Below are positions 1 to 5,951 of a stretch of 7,840 bases of DNA, piece by piece (the first letter of the stretch is position 1; every line of letters starts with the position of its first letter). The DNA comes from an uncultured Phycisphaerales bacterium. GTDB taxonomy: Bacteria; Planctomycetota; Phycisphaerae; Sedimentisphaerales; Anaerobacaceae. The translations under genes were made by a program, and so were the position numbers. The DNA lies in the NCBI GenBank assembly GCA_937927975.1, contig CALEZT010000138.1, positions 1 through 7,840 on the forward strand. The letters are read 5' to 3'. The notes beneath the pieces are model-generated. The model saw nothing but the letters and a program-made list of their open reading frames with translations. It was not told the origin of the DNA and made no database searches.

Positions 1-46
1 AGATCGTATTCGGTGACTGGAGTTCAGACGTGTGCTCTTCCGATCT
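1..46 (+). other. Illumina adapter and index at contig end
   Basis: Bases 13-46 match the 34-base Illumina multiplexing read-2 primer, which begins GTGACTGGAG and ends CTTCCGATCT. Bases 1-4 (AGAT) match the end of the P7 flow-cell sequence, so bases 5-12 (CGTATTCG) sit exactly where an 8-base i7 index belongs. This is a library artefact left in the assembly and not organism DNA. It supplies a false GTG start at position 32 for the first gene. Identified from memory of the standard adapter; the match is along the whole 34 bases. Confidence 0.97.
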
Positions 47-496
47 ATAGACGACCTGAGGAATGACCTGCGGCTCGCCCAGGCTCAACGGGAACTCAAG
101 AACGTCGACAACGACCGGCAGATCGAAGGCATTCGCTACGAAACCGAACGCCAGCGAATCATCGCCGAATTGAACAGTCCGGAATATCAGGCCCTGCTCG
201 GTCCTTTCATCCACAAAGGCTACTGGCAGCCCAATCGAGCCAATCGAGGTGACGAACAATCAGGGATCTCTCTGCAACTGCTCAGAAAGCAGAACTGCTT
301 CGCGCCGGGGACCCAAGGCCTACAGAATCTGCTGACGCTGGGAACAAATCGCGCCAACAAGGAAAGAGGCCCCTGGACGTTTCCTGTCAGATTGCAGCGA
401 CTGTCTCCTGAGCAGCAAGAGCAAGTCCAAAAGGCTCAGGACTACCTCAGGGATTACGGGGCACTGATGGTCGAGTTGGGCTATCTGGCCCCTTGA
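47..496 (+). CDS. Unrecognised protein, 5'-truncated (C-terminal 149 residues)
   Basis: The reading frame is open from the adapter junction to a TGA at 494-496. Its upstream part is missing because the contig ends, so no true start is visible; the only start-like codon lies inside the adapter. The visible protein begins with about 45 charged, helix-prone residues rich in Glu, Arg and Gln (RELKNVDNDRQIEG, ETERQRIIAE), which look like a coiled coil or linker. A more globular section follows, with an aromatic patch (PFIHKGYWQPN) and a second charged helix (SPEQQEQVQKAQDYLRDYG), ending GYLAP. I see no catalytic motif, signal peptide or membrane segment. I do not recognise the family. A long gap follows, so it is probably the last gene of its own unit and not part of the DUF932 unit. 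Confidence 0.7.
   Translation: MDDLRNDLRLAQAQRELKNVDNDRQIEGIRYETERQRIIAELNSPEYQALLGPFIHKGYWQPNRANRGDEQSGISLQLLRKQNCFAPGTQGLQNLLTLGTNRANKERGPWTFPVRLQRLSPEQQEQVQKAQDYLRDYGALMVELGYLAP
231..248 (+). repeat. Tandem 9-base repeat inside the first gene
   Basis: CCAATCGAG occurs twice back to back (231-239 and 240-248). Being nine bases long, it keeps the frame and encodes the repeated NR in PNRANRG. It could be a small slippage duplication; alone it carries little meaning. Confidence 0.6.
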
Positions 497-514
497 TGTC
501 CTGCCGTAGAGGCG

Positions 515-806
515 TTTGCTTTCTCGGTAGAGACTTGGGAACCGGTGCACCAAGGCCCGGTGACTGCCGAGAAAGGCAAGGAGCTATCCCAGTTGCCGGA
601 TCGGCCCTGCTGACTTCCGAAGGGGACGCCCCCTCGGACTCGGCACCGATCCGGCAGTATGGAAAGGCACTTAGCCGTCTGCGTCCCTCATCGTCGGGGT
701 CGGGGGCCTGGCGGCCTCACGGGTGAACCCCGACGACGACGGCCGAAGACGGCAGCGAACTCAGTCCTGTACGCGGCGGTGTGCCATTCTATGTCACACC
801 GCCGCG
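515..806 (+). ncRNA. Candidate structured RNA, four stem-loop domains
   Basis: This gap between genes contains four strong stems in a row. Domain 1 pairs 519-530 with 564-575 (12 pairs, one G-U). Domain 2 pairs 593-604 with 646-657 (12 pairs, one G-U) and encloses a hairpin of 616-620 and 622-625 with 630-633 and 634-638 around the loop ACGC. Domain 3 is stacked: 674-680 with 747-753, 682-685 with 738-741, 691-700 with 727-736, and an apical 703-708 with 713-718. Domain 4 is a perfect 12-base stem, 772-783 with 795-806, with an 11-base loop. The pairing is seen directly. That it is a transcribed RNA is inference, and the strand is uncertain because the stems also fold on the minus strand. I could not fit it to tmRNA, RNase P, 6S, hammerhead or group II intron domain V. 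No clear promoter or U-tract bounds it. It could instead be a cluster of repeat-type hairpins. Confidence 0.4.
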
Positions 807-883
807 CACAGCCCCCATAACAGTGTTCGAAACGCTCATTCTCATCGTCTGTTCGCGTAGAAGGGATGGTCCCCAGCCTCTTA

Positions 884-915
884 AGTCACTTGGTTGACTC
901 CGTCAAACGGTGACT
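884..915. promoter_or_regulatory. Nested inverted repeat upstream of DUF932 gene
   Basis: AGTCAC (884-889) pairs with GTGACT (910-915), and inside it TTGAC (894-898) pairs with GTCAA (902-906) around a 3-base loop. The element lies 65 bases before the DUF932 start. It could be a protein operator or a 5' leader hairpin. I found no convincing -10 box at a suitable distance from it, so its role is open. Confidence 0.35.
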
Positions 916-980
916 CAGAGGTTGGCGGCGCAATGAAAGGTTCCTAATCCTCCAATGTAAAAAGCAGAAAGGAGTACTCT

Positions 981-2033
981 ATGCAAACCCTTACCCGAGC
1001 ATGCGATGAATTGTTCCGGCGACATCCCGATGAGAGATTCCCGTCCCTCTCGGACCTGTGGGACCACTGCCAACGCATGAAACAGTGGTCCAATGTCAAC
1101 TGGGTCGCCCCCAGCGAATTCGCGGTCGAGCCCCGGCAGGGCGGTCTCTGCATGAATGTGCAGAATGAGACCATGAACCTGACGGATTGGAGCTTCACGC
1201 AGTTGTGCTCCCTGGCCCAGGTCAGCAAGGACACGGTGAACCGCCTGTCGCCTGAGACGGCGACGAGCGTCTTCGTCGAGACGTGGCCACGCGGCTCCAA
1301 GCCGTTCCAGGTCCTGAGCGTCGAGAACATGGTCCAATCCATTCACCGGGCCAGCTATACCCGCCTTTTCAACGCGGACTTGCTGGCCGTGGTGAAGGAA
1401 TTCGCGGTCGGCTTCCAGCCCCCGCAACAGGCCTGTCCCGACATCCTGCCGGACGGCGAGACCAACCCGGCCACGGGACTCTACTGCGGGGAGCAGGACA
1501 TGTTCTGTTTCTTGATAGATCCTACCGGATTTATAGAGATTGACGGCCAGGGCTTTGCGCCCGGGTTCTTCATCTGGAATTCGGAAGTTGGCCGTCGCAC
1601 CGTTGGGATACAGACGTTCTGGTTTCAGGCGATATGCCGGAACCACATTGTCTGGGATGCGGTGGATGTTCGAGAATTCACGCGGAAGCACACCACCAAC
1701 GTTCATGACGCCCTCAGGCAGATCCAGGAGATGATCGCCCGGCTGGTCGAATTGCGTGACCAGCGGCGGGACTCCTTTGCCAAGGTCATCAAGAACGCCA
1801 TGAGCACCACCTTGGCCGAGGAAGCCGAGAAAGCGATGCAGGTGCTCCGTAGCCACGGCATTCAGAAGGTCGTGGCCGAGCATGCCCTCAAGATCGCCCA
1901 ACGACAGGGGAAATTCACCATCTTCTCGGTGGTGGATGCGCTCACCCGTCTGGCCAGCCAGGAAGTCAACGCCGGAGACCGCACCGAAGCGGACGCCAGG
2001 GGCTCGTCGCTTCTGGCGCTGGCCGAAGCATAA
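981..2033 (+). CDS. DUF932-family phage/plasmid-like protein
   Basis: A 350-residue protein of unknown function assigned to DUF932 from remembered family features. The core at about residues 166-227 carries them: GLYCGEQDMFCFLIDP, then IEIDGQGFAPGFFIWNSEVG, then FWFQAICRNHIVWD. DUF932 proteins are common on plasmids, prophages and integrated elements, and their biochemical role is not established. The C-terminal third (about 245-330) is helical, followed by a short low-complexity tail ending LALAEA. Length is normal for the family, with no frameshift. The ATG at 981 is preceded by AAAGGAG (968-974) with a 6-base gap, which fixes the start. A small gene follows 38 bases later with its own strong ribosome site, so the two are probably co-transcribed. 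The long minus-strand frame opposite it is a shadow. Confidence 0.75.
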   Translation: MQTLTRACDELFRRHPDERFPSLSDLWDHCQRMKQWSNVNWVAPSEFAVEPRQGGLCMNVQNETMNLTDWSFTQLCSLAQVSKDTVNRLSPETATSVFVETWPRGSKPFQVLSVENMVQSIHRASYTRLFNADLLAVVKEFAVGFQPPQQACPDILPDGETNPATGLYCGEQDMFCFLIDPTGFIEIDGQGFAPGFFIWNSEVGRRTVGIQTFWFQAICRNHIVWDAVDVREFTRKHTTNVHDALRQIQEMIARLVELRDQRRDSFAKVIKNAMSTTLAEEAEKAMQVLRSHGIQKVVAEHALKIAQRQGKFTIFSVVDALTRLASQEVNAGDRTEADARGSSLLALAEA

Positions 2034-2071
2034 GAACCACTCACTTCCATACAAGAAAGGAGGGTTTGACA

Positions 2072-2359
2072 ATGTCAAACCGACCTGTACATGAGATTCG
2101 ACTCGGATCTGTCAAGGCCGTCATCTGGGCCAATGAGACGGACAACGGCATCCGCCACAACGTGTCGGTCGGCCGCCTCTACAAGGACGGCGACACGTGG
2201 GCGACCAGCCAGTCGTTCGGTCGTGACGACCTGCCGCTGCTGTCCAAGGTCGTGGATCTCGCCCACACGTGGATTTTCGTGGAGACCCAGAACGGTCTGG
2301 GCAACTTGGAAGGCGAAGCCCACGACAAGAGCAAAGATCGAGCCAAATCCCGACGTTAG
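2072..2359 (+). CDS. Small conserved-type protein, 95 residues, unknown function
   Basis: I recognise the pattern but have no firm family name: a short beta-rich N-terminus (EIRLGSVKAVIWAN...HNVSVGRLYKDGDTW), then a signature SFGRDDLPLLSKVVDLAHTWIF around residues 48-69, then a charged tail ending KSRR. Small proteins with this 'YKDGD-W...SFGRDDL...AHTWI' layout occur in mobile and accessory regions. The strand-then-helix order and basic tail recall PC4/Whirly-like single-strand DNA binders, but this is only resemblance. AGGAGGG at 2058-2064 lies 7 bases before ATG 2072. The in-frame TTG at 2066 is too close to it, so ATG 2072 is chosen. It follows the DUF932 gene by 38 bases and is probably in the same operon. 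A truncated second copy lies downstream at 2445-2576. Confidence 0.75.
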   Translation: MSNRPVHEIRLGSVKAVIWANETDNGIRHNVSVGRLYKDGDTWATSQSFGRDDLPLLSKVVDLAHTWIFVETQNGLGNLEGEAHDKSKDRAKSRR

Positions 2360-2360
2360 T

Positions 2361-2410
2361 GCGTGATACCACGCAAGAAAGGTTGGACCGTTGCGCCGCC
2401 CAACCTTCTC
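2361..2410 (+). terminator. Twin hairpin after the 95-residue gene, possible terminator
   Basis: Two stems follow the stop codon directly. GCGTG (2361-2365) pairs with CACGC (2370-2374) around ATAC. AAGGTTGG (2379-2386) pairs with CCAACCTT (2400-2407) around a 13-base loop, and two further pairs are possible past a bulge. The following bases, CTCTCTTA, are only partly T-rich, so termination may be weak. The loop holds CGTTGCGCCGCC, which recurs with one change in the hairpin after the pseudogene copy. Confidence 0.45.
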
Positions 2411-2444
2411 TCTTAGCATACTGCCTTAGACGAACATCGCCACC

Positions 2445-2576
2445 TTTGGGCATGATAACCTGCCTCTGCTCCACAAAGTCGCAGATTTGGCCCACACGTG
2501 GATTTTCGTAGAGACACAGAATGGCCTAGGTGGACCGGAAAACGGCCAGCGTAGGCGAAATACCGGGTCCAAGTAG
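2445..2576 (+). pseudogene. Truncated second copy of the 95-residue gene
   Basis: Reading from 2445, the frame gives FGHDNLPLLHKVADLAHTWIFVETQNGLGG and continues to a TAG at 2574-2576. Over 29 codons it matches the gene at 2216-2302 at 25 of 29 residues and 67 of 87 bases. Thirteen of the 17 changed codons are synonymous, so this copy evolved under selection for protein sequence before it was broken. The N-terminal half is absent: an in-frame TAG lies at 2427-2429, and no start codon or ribosome site precedes the match. The C-terminal tail differs (PENGQRRRNTGSK) but is similarly basic. It is best read as a decayed paralogue, or as the leftover of a recombination between two related genes. 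Confidence 0.85.
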
Positions 2577-2599
2577 ATCCGGTTGTGTCATTTCTGCTA

Positions 2600-2640
2600 C
2601 CAAGGAAGAGCGTTGCACCGCCAGACCCCTTCCTTCTTGG
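2600..2640 (+). repeat. Hairpin after pseudogene, sharing a loop motif
   Basis: CCAAG plus AAG (2600-2604, 2606-2608) pairs with CTT plus CTTGG (2633-2640), with G2605 bulged. The loop carries CGTTGCACCGCC (2611-2622), identical except for one base to the loop of the hairpin after the intact copy (2389-2400). The distance from stop codon to motif is also similar, about 30 and 35 bases. The stems differ in sequence but both pair, so the element appears to have been duplicated along with the gene. Confidence 0.5.
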
Positions 2641-2684
2641 CCGCCCTGTCACCGCACATGATTTCCCCCTGCCTGACTGGGGTC

Positions 2685-2712
2685 TTTACATATTGGCTGA
2701 ACCGGTTACAAT
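2685..2712 (+). promoter_or_regulatory. Sigma70-type promoter
   Basis: TTTACA (2685-2690) and TACAAT (2707-2712) are each one base off consensus and are separated by 16 bases. Transcription would begin near 2719. The first long gene starts about 370 bases further on, so this promoter either gives the operon a very long leader or makes a separate small RNA from the structured stretch after it. Confidence 0.6.
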
Positions 2713-2718
2713 AACTGC

Positions 2719-2945
2719 CGTGATTTCAGAGGGTTAGGAAACCTCGACAGAATCCCCTCTGAGCACATATGTCTTTTCGTAGTGCTTTTTGCACTAACAT
2801 TAGTGTTGTCAACGGGTTAGGCCGCTTTTGCGAGACTTGCACGCAGATTCGGGCCCACCCCCGTTGAGAGACTGACGATACAGGCCCGTCCCTGGCTCGA
2901 ACCACGAAAGCCATCGCACCGGGCTCAATCGAATTATGAAGAGCC
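2719..2945 (+). ncRNA. Candidate structured leader or small RNA before helicase operon
   Basis: Starting 7 bases after the predicted transcription start, TCAGAGGG (2726-2733) pairs with CCCTCTGA (2755-2762). Then TAGTGC (2780-2785) pairs with GCACTA (2791-2796), but CACTA (2792-2796) can instead pair with TAGTG (2801-2805), so only one of the two can form at a time. TCAACGGG (2809-2816) pairs with CCCGTTGA (2860-2867) and encloses GGCC (2820-2823) with GGCC (2852-2855) and TGCG (2829-2832) with CGCA (2842-2845). Finally GCCCG (2884-2888) pairs with CGGGC (2920-2924), enclosing TGGCT (2893-2897) with AGCCA (2909-2913). The stems are seen; function is inferred. I do not recognise a known riboswitch or RNA family. 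No convincing gene lies here on either strand, nor in the rest of 2641-3087. Confidence 0.35.
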
Positions 2946-3029
2946 AAGGCAATGGTCCATGTTGGCGCGTTAGAAACCGAAAACGTGGTCGGGGTACTCA
3001 GAAAGACGACGTGCTCTTACAGCGGGCCG

Positions 3030-3058
3030 TTGCCTACACAATGCGTACGAGGTGCAAT
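3030..3058 (+). promoter_or_regulatory. Weaker promoter close to helicase gene
   Basis: TTGCCT (3030-3035) and TGCAAT (3053-3058) each match consensus at four of six positions with a 17-base spacer. Transcription would begin near 3065, leaving a leader of about 22 bases before ATG 3088. If used, it rules out the upstream GTG at 3052 as the start codon. Confidence 0.35.
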
Positions 3059-3087
3059 GCATAGGGGTCCTGCAAGACGTTGACGGG

Positions 3088-5940
3088 ATGAGCAGTTACT
3101 ACCACAGCCAGTACTGGGCCCACGCCCTGAGCCTGAGAGGTTCAGGTGGTGACATTGCTGCGCTGTCTCGTTCCATCGCCAACGCGAGAGTCGATCTTAA
3201 TCCCCACCAAGTGGACGCTGCTCTATTCGCCCTTCGTTCGCCTTTCTCCAACGGCGTGGTCCTGGCCGATGAAGTCGGCCTTGGCAAGACAATCGAGGCC
3301 GGGATCGTCCTGTCGCAGAAGTGGGCCGAGCGTCGGCGTAAGATACTGATCATCGTCCCCGCCATGCTTCGCAAACAATGGCAGCAGGAACTGGACGAGA
3401 AGTTCTTTCTGCCGTCTGAGGTGCTGGATTCGCGCGTGTTCAACCGGCTCCTCAAGGAGGACATGGCCAATCCTTTTGACCATCGGGATAGGGCAGTCAT
3501 CTGCTCCTACAACTTCGCCGCCGCTAAGTCTGCCGAGATCGGTCGGATTCCCTGGGATGCCGTCGTAATTGACGAGGCCCACCGTCTGAGGAATGTCTAC
3601 CGCAGTCGGACGCGCGTTCAGAACAACCCCGCCGCTCACAAGACCATGGCCCACAAGATCACCGACGCCGTGGGCAATGCTTCCAAGCTCCTGTTGACGG
3701 CGACCCCCTTGCAGAATTCGCTGCTTGAACTCTACAGCCTGGCCAGCGTCATCGACACACACATCTTCGGCGACGCTGCCTCCTTCCGTGAACAGTTCAT
3801 CAACAATCCTGATGAAGATGTCCGCAACCTTCATCTCAAGCAGCGGATTGCGCCTGTGTGCATGCGGACCCTGCGAAAACAGGTAACCGAGTACGTTCCT
3901 TTCACCAACCGCGTCCCGGTTACCCAGGAGTTCCTGCCTACCATTGAGGAACAGGCTCTGTACGATGAAATTACGAGCTACCTCCAGCGAGAGATCCTCT
4001 ACGCTCTCCCTGCCAGCCAGAGACAGCTTATCACTATGGTTCTGCGAAAACTCCTGGCTTCGTCTACCTTTGCCATTGCCCGCACGCTGCGTCGCTTGGC
4101 TGATCGCCTGGAGAATCTCCGAGAAGAACTGGATCTACTCAACGATGAGGACATTGAAGGAGTCGATGAGCTTGCCGACGAGTATGCAGAGGACAGCGAG
4201 GAAGATGCTGGCGGTGAAGTGGACCCGGAGAAACTCAAGGGTGAACTGAACGACCTGCGTCGTTTCGCCGATCTCGCCGCCAGGATCGCTCACAACGCGA
4301 AGGGTGACAAACTGCTTCCGGCCCTGCAAATTGCCTTCGCCAAGGCACATGGTCTGGGCGCGTCACGAAAGGCTGTCATCTTCACGGAATCGCGTGAGAC
4401 ACAGCAATACCTATTCGATCTCTTGAACGCCAACGGATACAACGGCCAGACGGTCACCATTAACGGAACGAATAGCCATCCCCACCATACCGAGATCTAT
4501 CAACAGTGGCTAACCAAGCACCAAGGCACAGACCGGATAACCGGTTCACGGCCAATTGATATGAAGGCTGCCATTGTCGAACATTTCCGCGACAACGCAA
4601 CCATTCTGATTGCCACCGAAGCCGCTGCCGAGGGCGTCAATCTGCAATTCTGCTCGCTCGTGGTCAACTTCGACCTGCCATGGAACCCGCAACGAATCGA
4701 ACAACGTATCGGCCGCTGTCACCGCTACGGCCAGAAGCACGATGTCGTCGTCGTCAACTTCCTGAACCGCCGAAATCAGGCCGATCAGCGAGTCTTCGAG
4801 CTGCTCAGCGAGAAGTTCCGCCTCTTCGACGGCGTGTTTGGGGCCTCTGACGAAGTGCTTGGAGCACTTGAGTCCGGCGTCGATATCGAACGCCGCATCG
4901 CAGAGGTCTACCAGACATGTCGAACGAATGCCCAAATCCAAGCTGCTTTCGATGCCTTGCAGGCGGAGCTGGACGCCAAGATCCAAGCTCGACTTGCTGC
5001 TACCCGCAAGACCCTGCTGGAGCATTTCGACGAGGATGTCCGCTCTCGCCTCAAGATCAGCCAACACAGGACCCTGGAGAGCCTCTCCCACCGTGAACGT
5101 TGGTTGCTCGACCTTACCCGCGTAGAATTGGACGGCCAAGCACAATTCGACGCCGACAACCCACGTTTCTACTATTCCGGCTCCGAGGCCCGCCCCGGCT
5201 GGTACAATCTCGACTGGAAGGCTGCCGAGACCGCTGATGAGCATTTCTATCGCCCGGACCATCCCCTGGCTCTCAAGCTTATCCAGCAGGCGATGGCCCG
5301 CAATCTACCTGTTGTGGAGATGACACTGGATTACTCCAACCATGCCTCCAAGATCAGCGTGCTCGAACCACTCGTGGGACAATCAGGATGGATGGAGGTC
5401 TCCAAGCTCACGGTCGAGGCTATTCAGATAGACGAATTCCTTCTATTCGCCGCCCACACGGACCACGACCAGGTCCTCGACGATGAGATCTGCCGCAAGA
5501 TGCTCTCTCTCCCAGCAAGTCTCGGAGAGCGATTCGCCGAGACACCCGATTTATCCAGCATCCGTAAAGCCGAGATTCAGGCTCGCCTGGATCAGATTGA
5601 GACGCGCAATGGCGAGTTCTTTGACGAGGAGGTGCTTAAGCTGGACCGCTGGAGCGAGGACTTGAAGCTATCGCTTGAACACGAAATCAAGGATCTGGAC
5701 AAGCAGATTCGCGAGCTTCGCCGCACATCGGCATTGGCCCAGAGCCTGCAGGAGAAGCTCGACTACCAGAAGCAGTCTCGCGAACTCGAACGTCGCCGCA
5801 ACACGAAACGTCGCGAACTGTTCGATGCTCAAGACGCCATCGATCAGAAACGGGAAGAACTCATCAGCAAGATCGAAAAACAGTTGATGCACACAAGCAC
5901 CACCCAGGCCCTGTTTACCATCCGATGGCACATCACTTGA
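3088..5940 (+). CDS. SNF2/RapA-type SF2 helicase (DNA translocase)
   Basis: A 950-residue ATP-dependent translocase with all main SF2/SNF2 motifs. These are motif I DEVGLGKT (61-68), a Q-motif-like NPHQ (38-41), motif II DEAH (162-165), motif III TATP (204-207), motif IV KAVIFTESRET (428-438), motif V ATEAAAEGVNLQ (509-520) and motif VI QRIGRCHRYGQ (539-549). The catalytic set looks intact, so ATP hydrolysis is expected. An acidic, probably disordered stretch (about 349-380) separates the two lobes. After the helicase core comes a long C-terminal region ending in a predicted coiled coil (about 825-932), a common place for partner binding. No nuclease or methylase domain is visible. The start is uncertain: an in-frame GTG exists at 3052, but ATG 3088 gives the N-terminus MSSYYHSQYW and fits the nearby promoter. 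Neither start has a good ribosome site. The next gene starts 11 bases after the stop. Such stand-alone helicases with unusual neighbours are frequent in anti-phage islands; DrmD of DISARM is one alternative relative. Confidence 0.9.
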   Translation: MSSYYHSQYWAHALSLRGSGGDIAALSRSIANARVDLNPHQVDAALFALRSPFSNGVVLADEVGLGKTIEAGIVLSQKWAERRRKILIIVPAMLRKQWQQELDEKFFLPSEVLDSRVFNRLLKEDMANPFDHRDRAVICSYNFAAAKSAEIGRIPWDAVVIDEAHRLRNVYRSRTRVQNNPAAHKTMAHKITDAVGNASKLLLTATPLQNSLLELYSLASVIDTHIFGDAASFREQFINNPDEDVRNLHLKQRIAPVCMRTLRKQVTEYVPFTNRVPVTQEFLPTIEEQALYDEITSYLQREILYALPASQRQLITMVLRKLLASSTFAIARTLRRLADRLENLREELDLLNDEDIEGVDELADEYAEDSEEDAGGEVDPEKLKGELNDLRRFADLAARIAHNAKGDKLLPALQIAFAKAHGLGASRKAVIFTESRETQQYLFDLLNANGYNGQTVTINGTNSHPHHTEIYQQWLTKHQGTDRITGSRPIDMKAAIVEHFRDNATILIATEAAAEGVNLQFCSLVVNFDLPWNPQRIEQRIGRCHRYGQKHDVVVVNFLNRRNQADQRVFELLSEKFRLFDGVFGASDEVLGALESGVDIERRIAEVYQTCRTNAQIQAAFDALQAELDAKIQARLAATRKTLLEHFDEDVRSRLKISQHRTLESLSHRERWLLDLTRVELDGQAQFDADNPRFYYSGSEARPGWYNLDWKAAETADEHFYRPDHPLALKLIQQAMARNLPVVEMTLDYSNHASKISVLEPLVGQSGWMEVSKLTVEAIQIDEFLLFAAHTDHDQVLDDEICRKMLSLPASLGERFAETPDLSSIRKAEIQARLDQIETRNGEFFDEEVLKLDRWSEDLKLSLEHEIKDLDKQIRELRRTSALAQSLQEKLDYQKQSRELERRRNTKRRELFDAQDAIDQKREELISKIEKQLMHTSTTQALFTIRWHIT

Positions 5941-5951
5941 AAGGGGTTGCC

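Noticed and set aside
915..2078. Long minus-strand open frame (387 residues) opposite the DUF932 gene
   Set aside because: It is the mirror of a gene with a clear family core and a good ribosome site. Its own protein has no recognisable motif.
2379..2407. Integron attC site after the small gene
   Set aside because: GTTGGAC and GCCCAAC resemble core sites, but they occur in the opposite order to an attC on both strands.
2769..2867. Small + strand frame of 32 residues with a CETC motif
   Set aside because: Four Cys look zinc-like, but there is no ribosome site before the ATG and it overlaps strongly paired RNA; chance is likelier.
2726..2947. Minus-strand frame of 73 residues in the leader
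   Set aside because: It starts at a TTG without a ribosome site, has no motif and lies over the paired stems described on the + strand.
2880..2960. tRNA-like T arm (GGTTCGAGCC) on the minus strand
   Set aside because: The flanking bases do not form a five-pair T stem, and no acceptor, D or anticodon arm fits.
3088..5940. Calling the helicase DrmD of a DISARM system
   Set aside because: SNF2-type cores are shared by many proteins, and the visible neighbours are DUF6119 and GHKL genes with no DISARM methylase, DrmA or DrmB.
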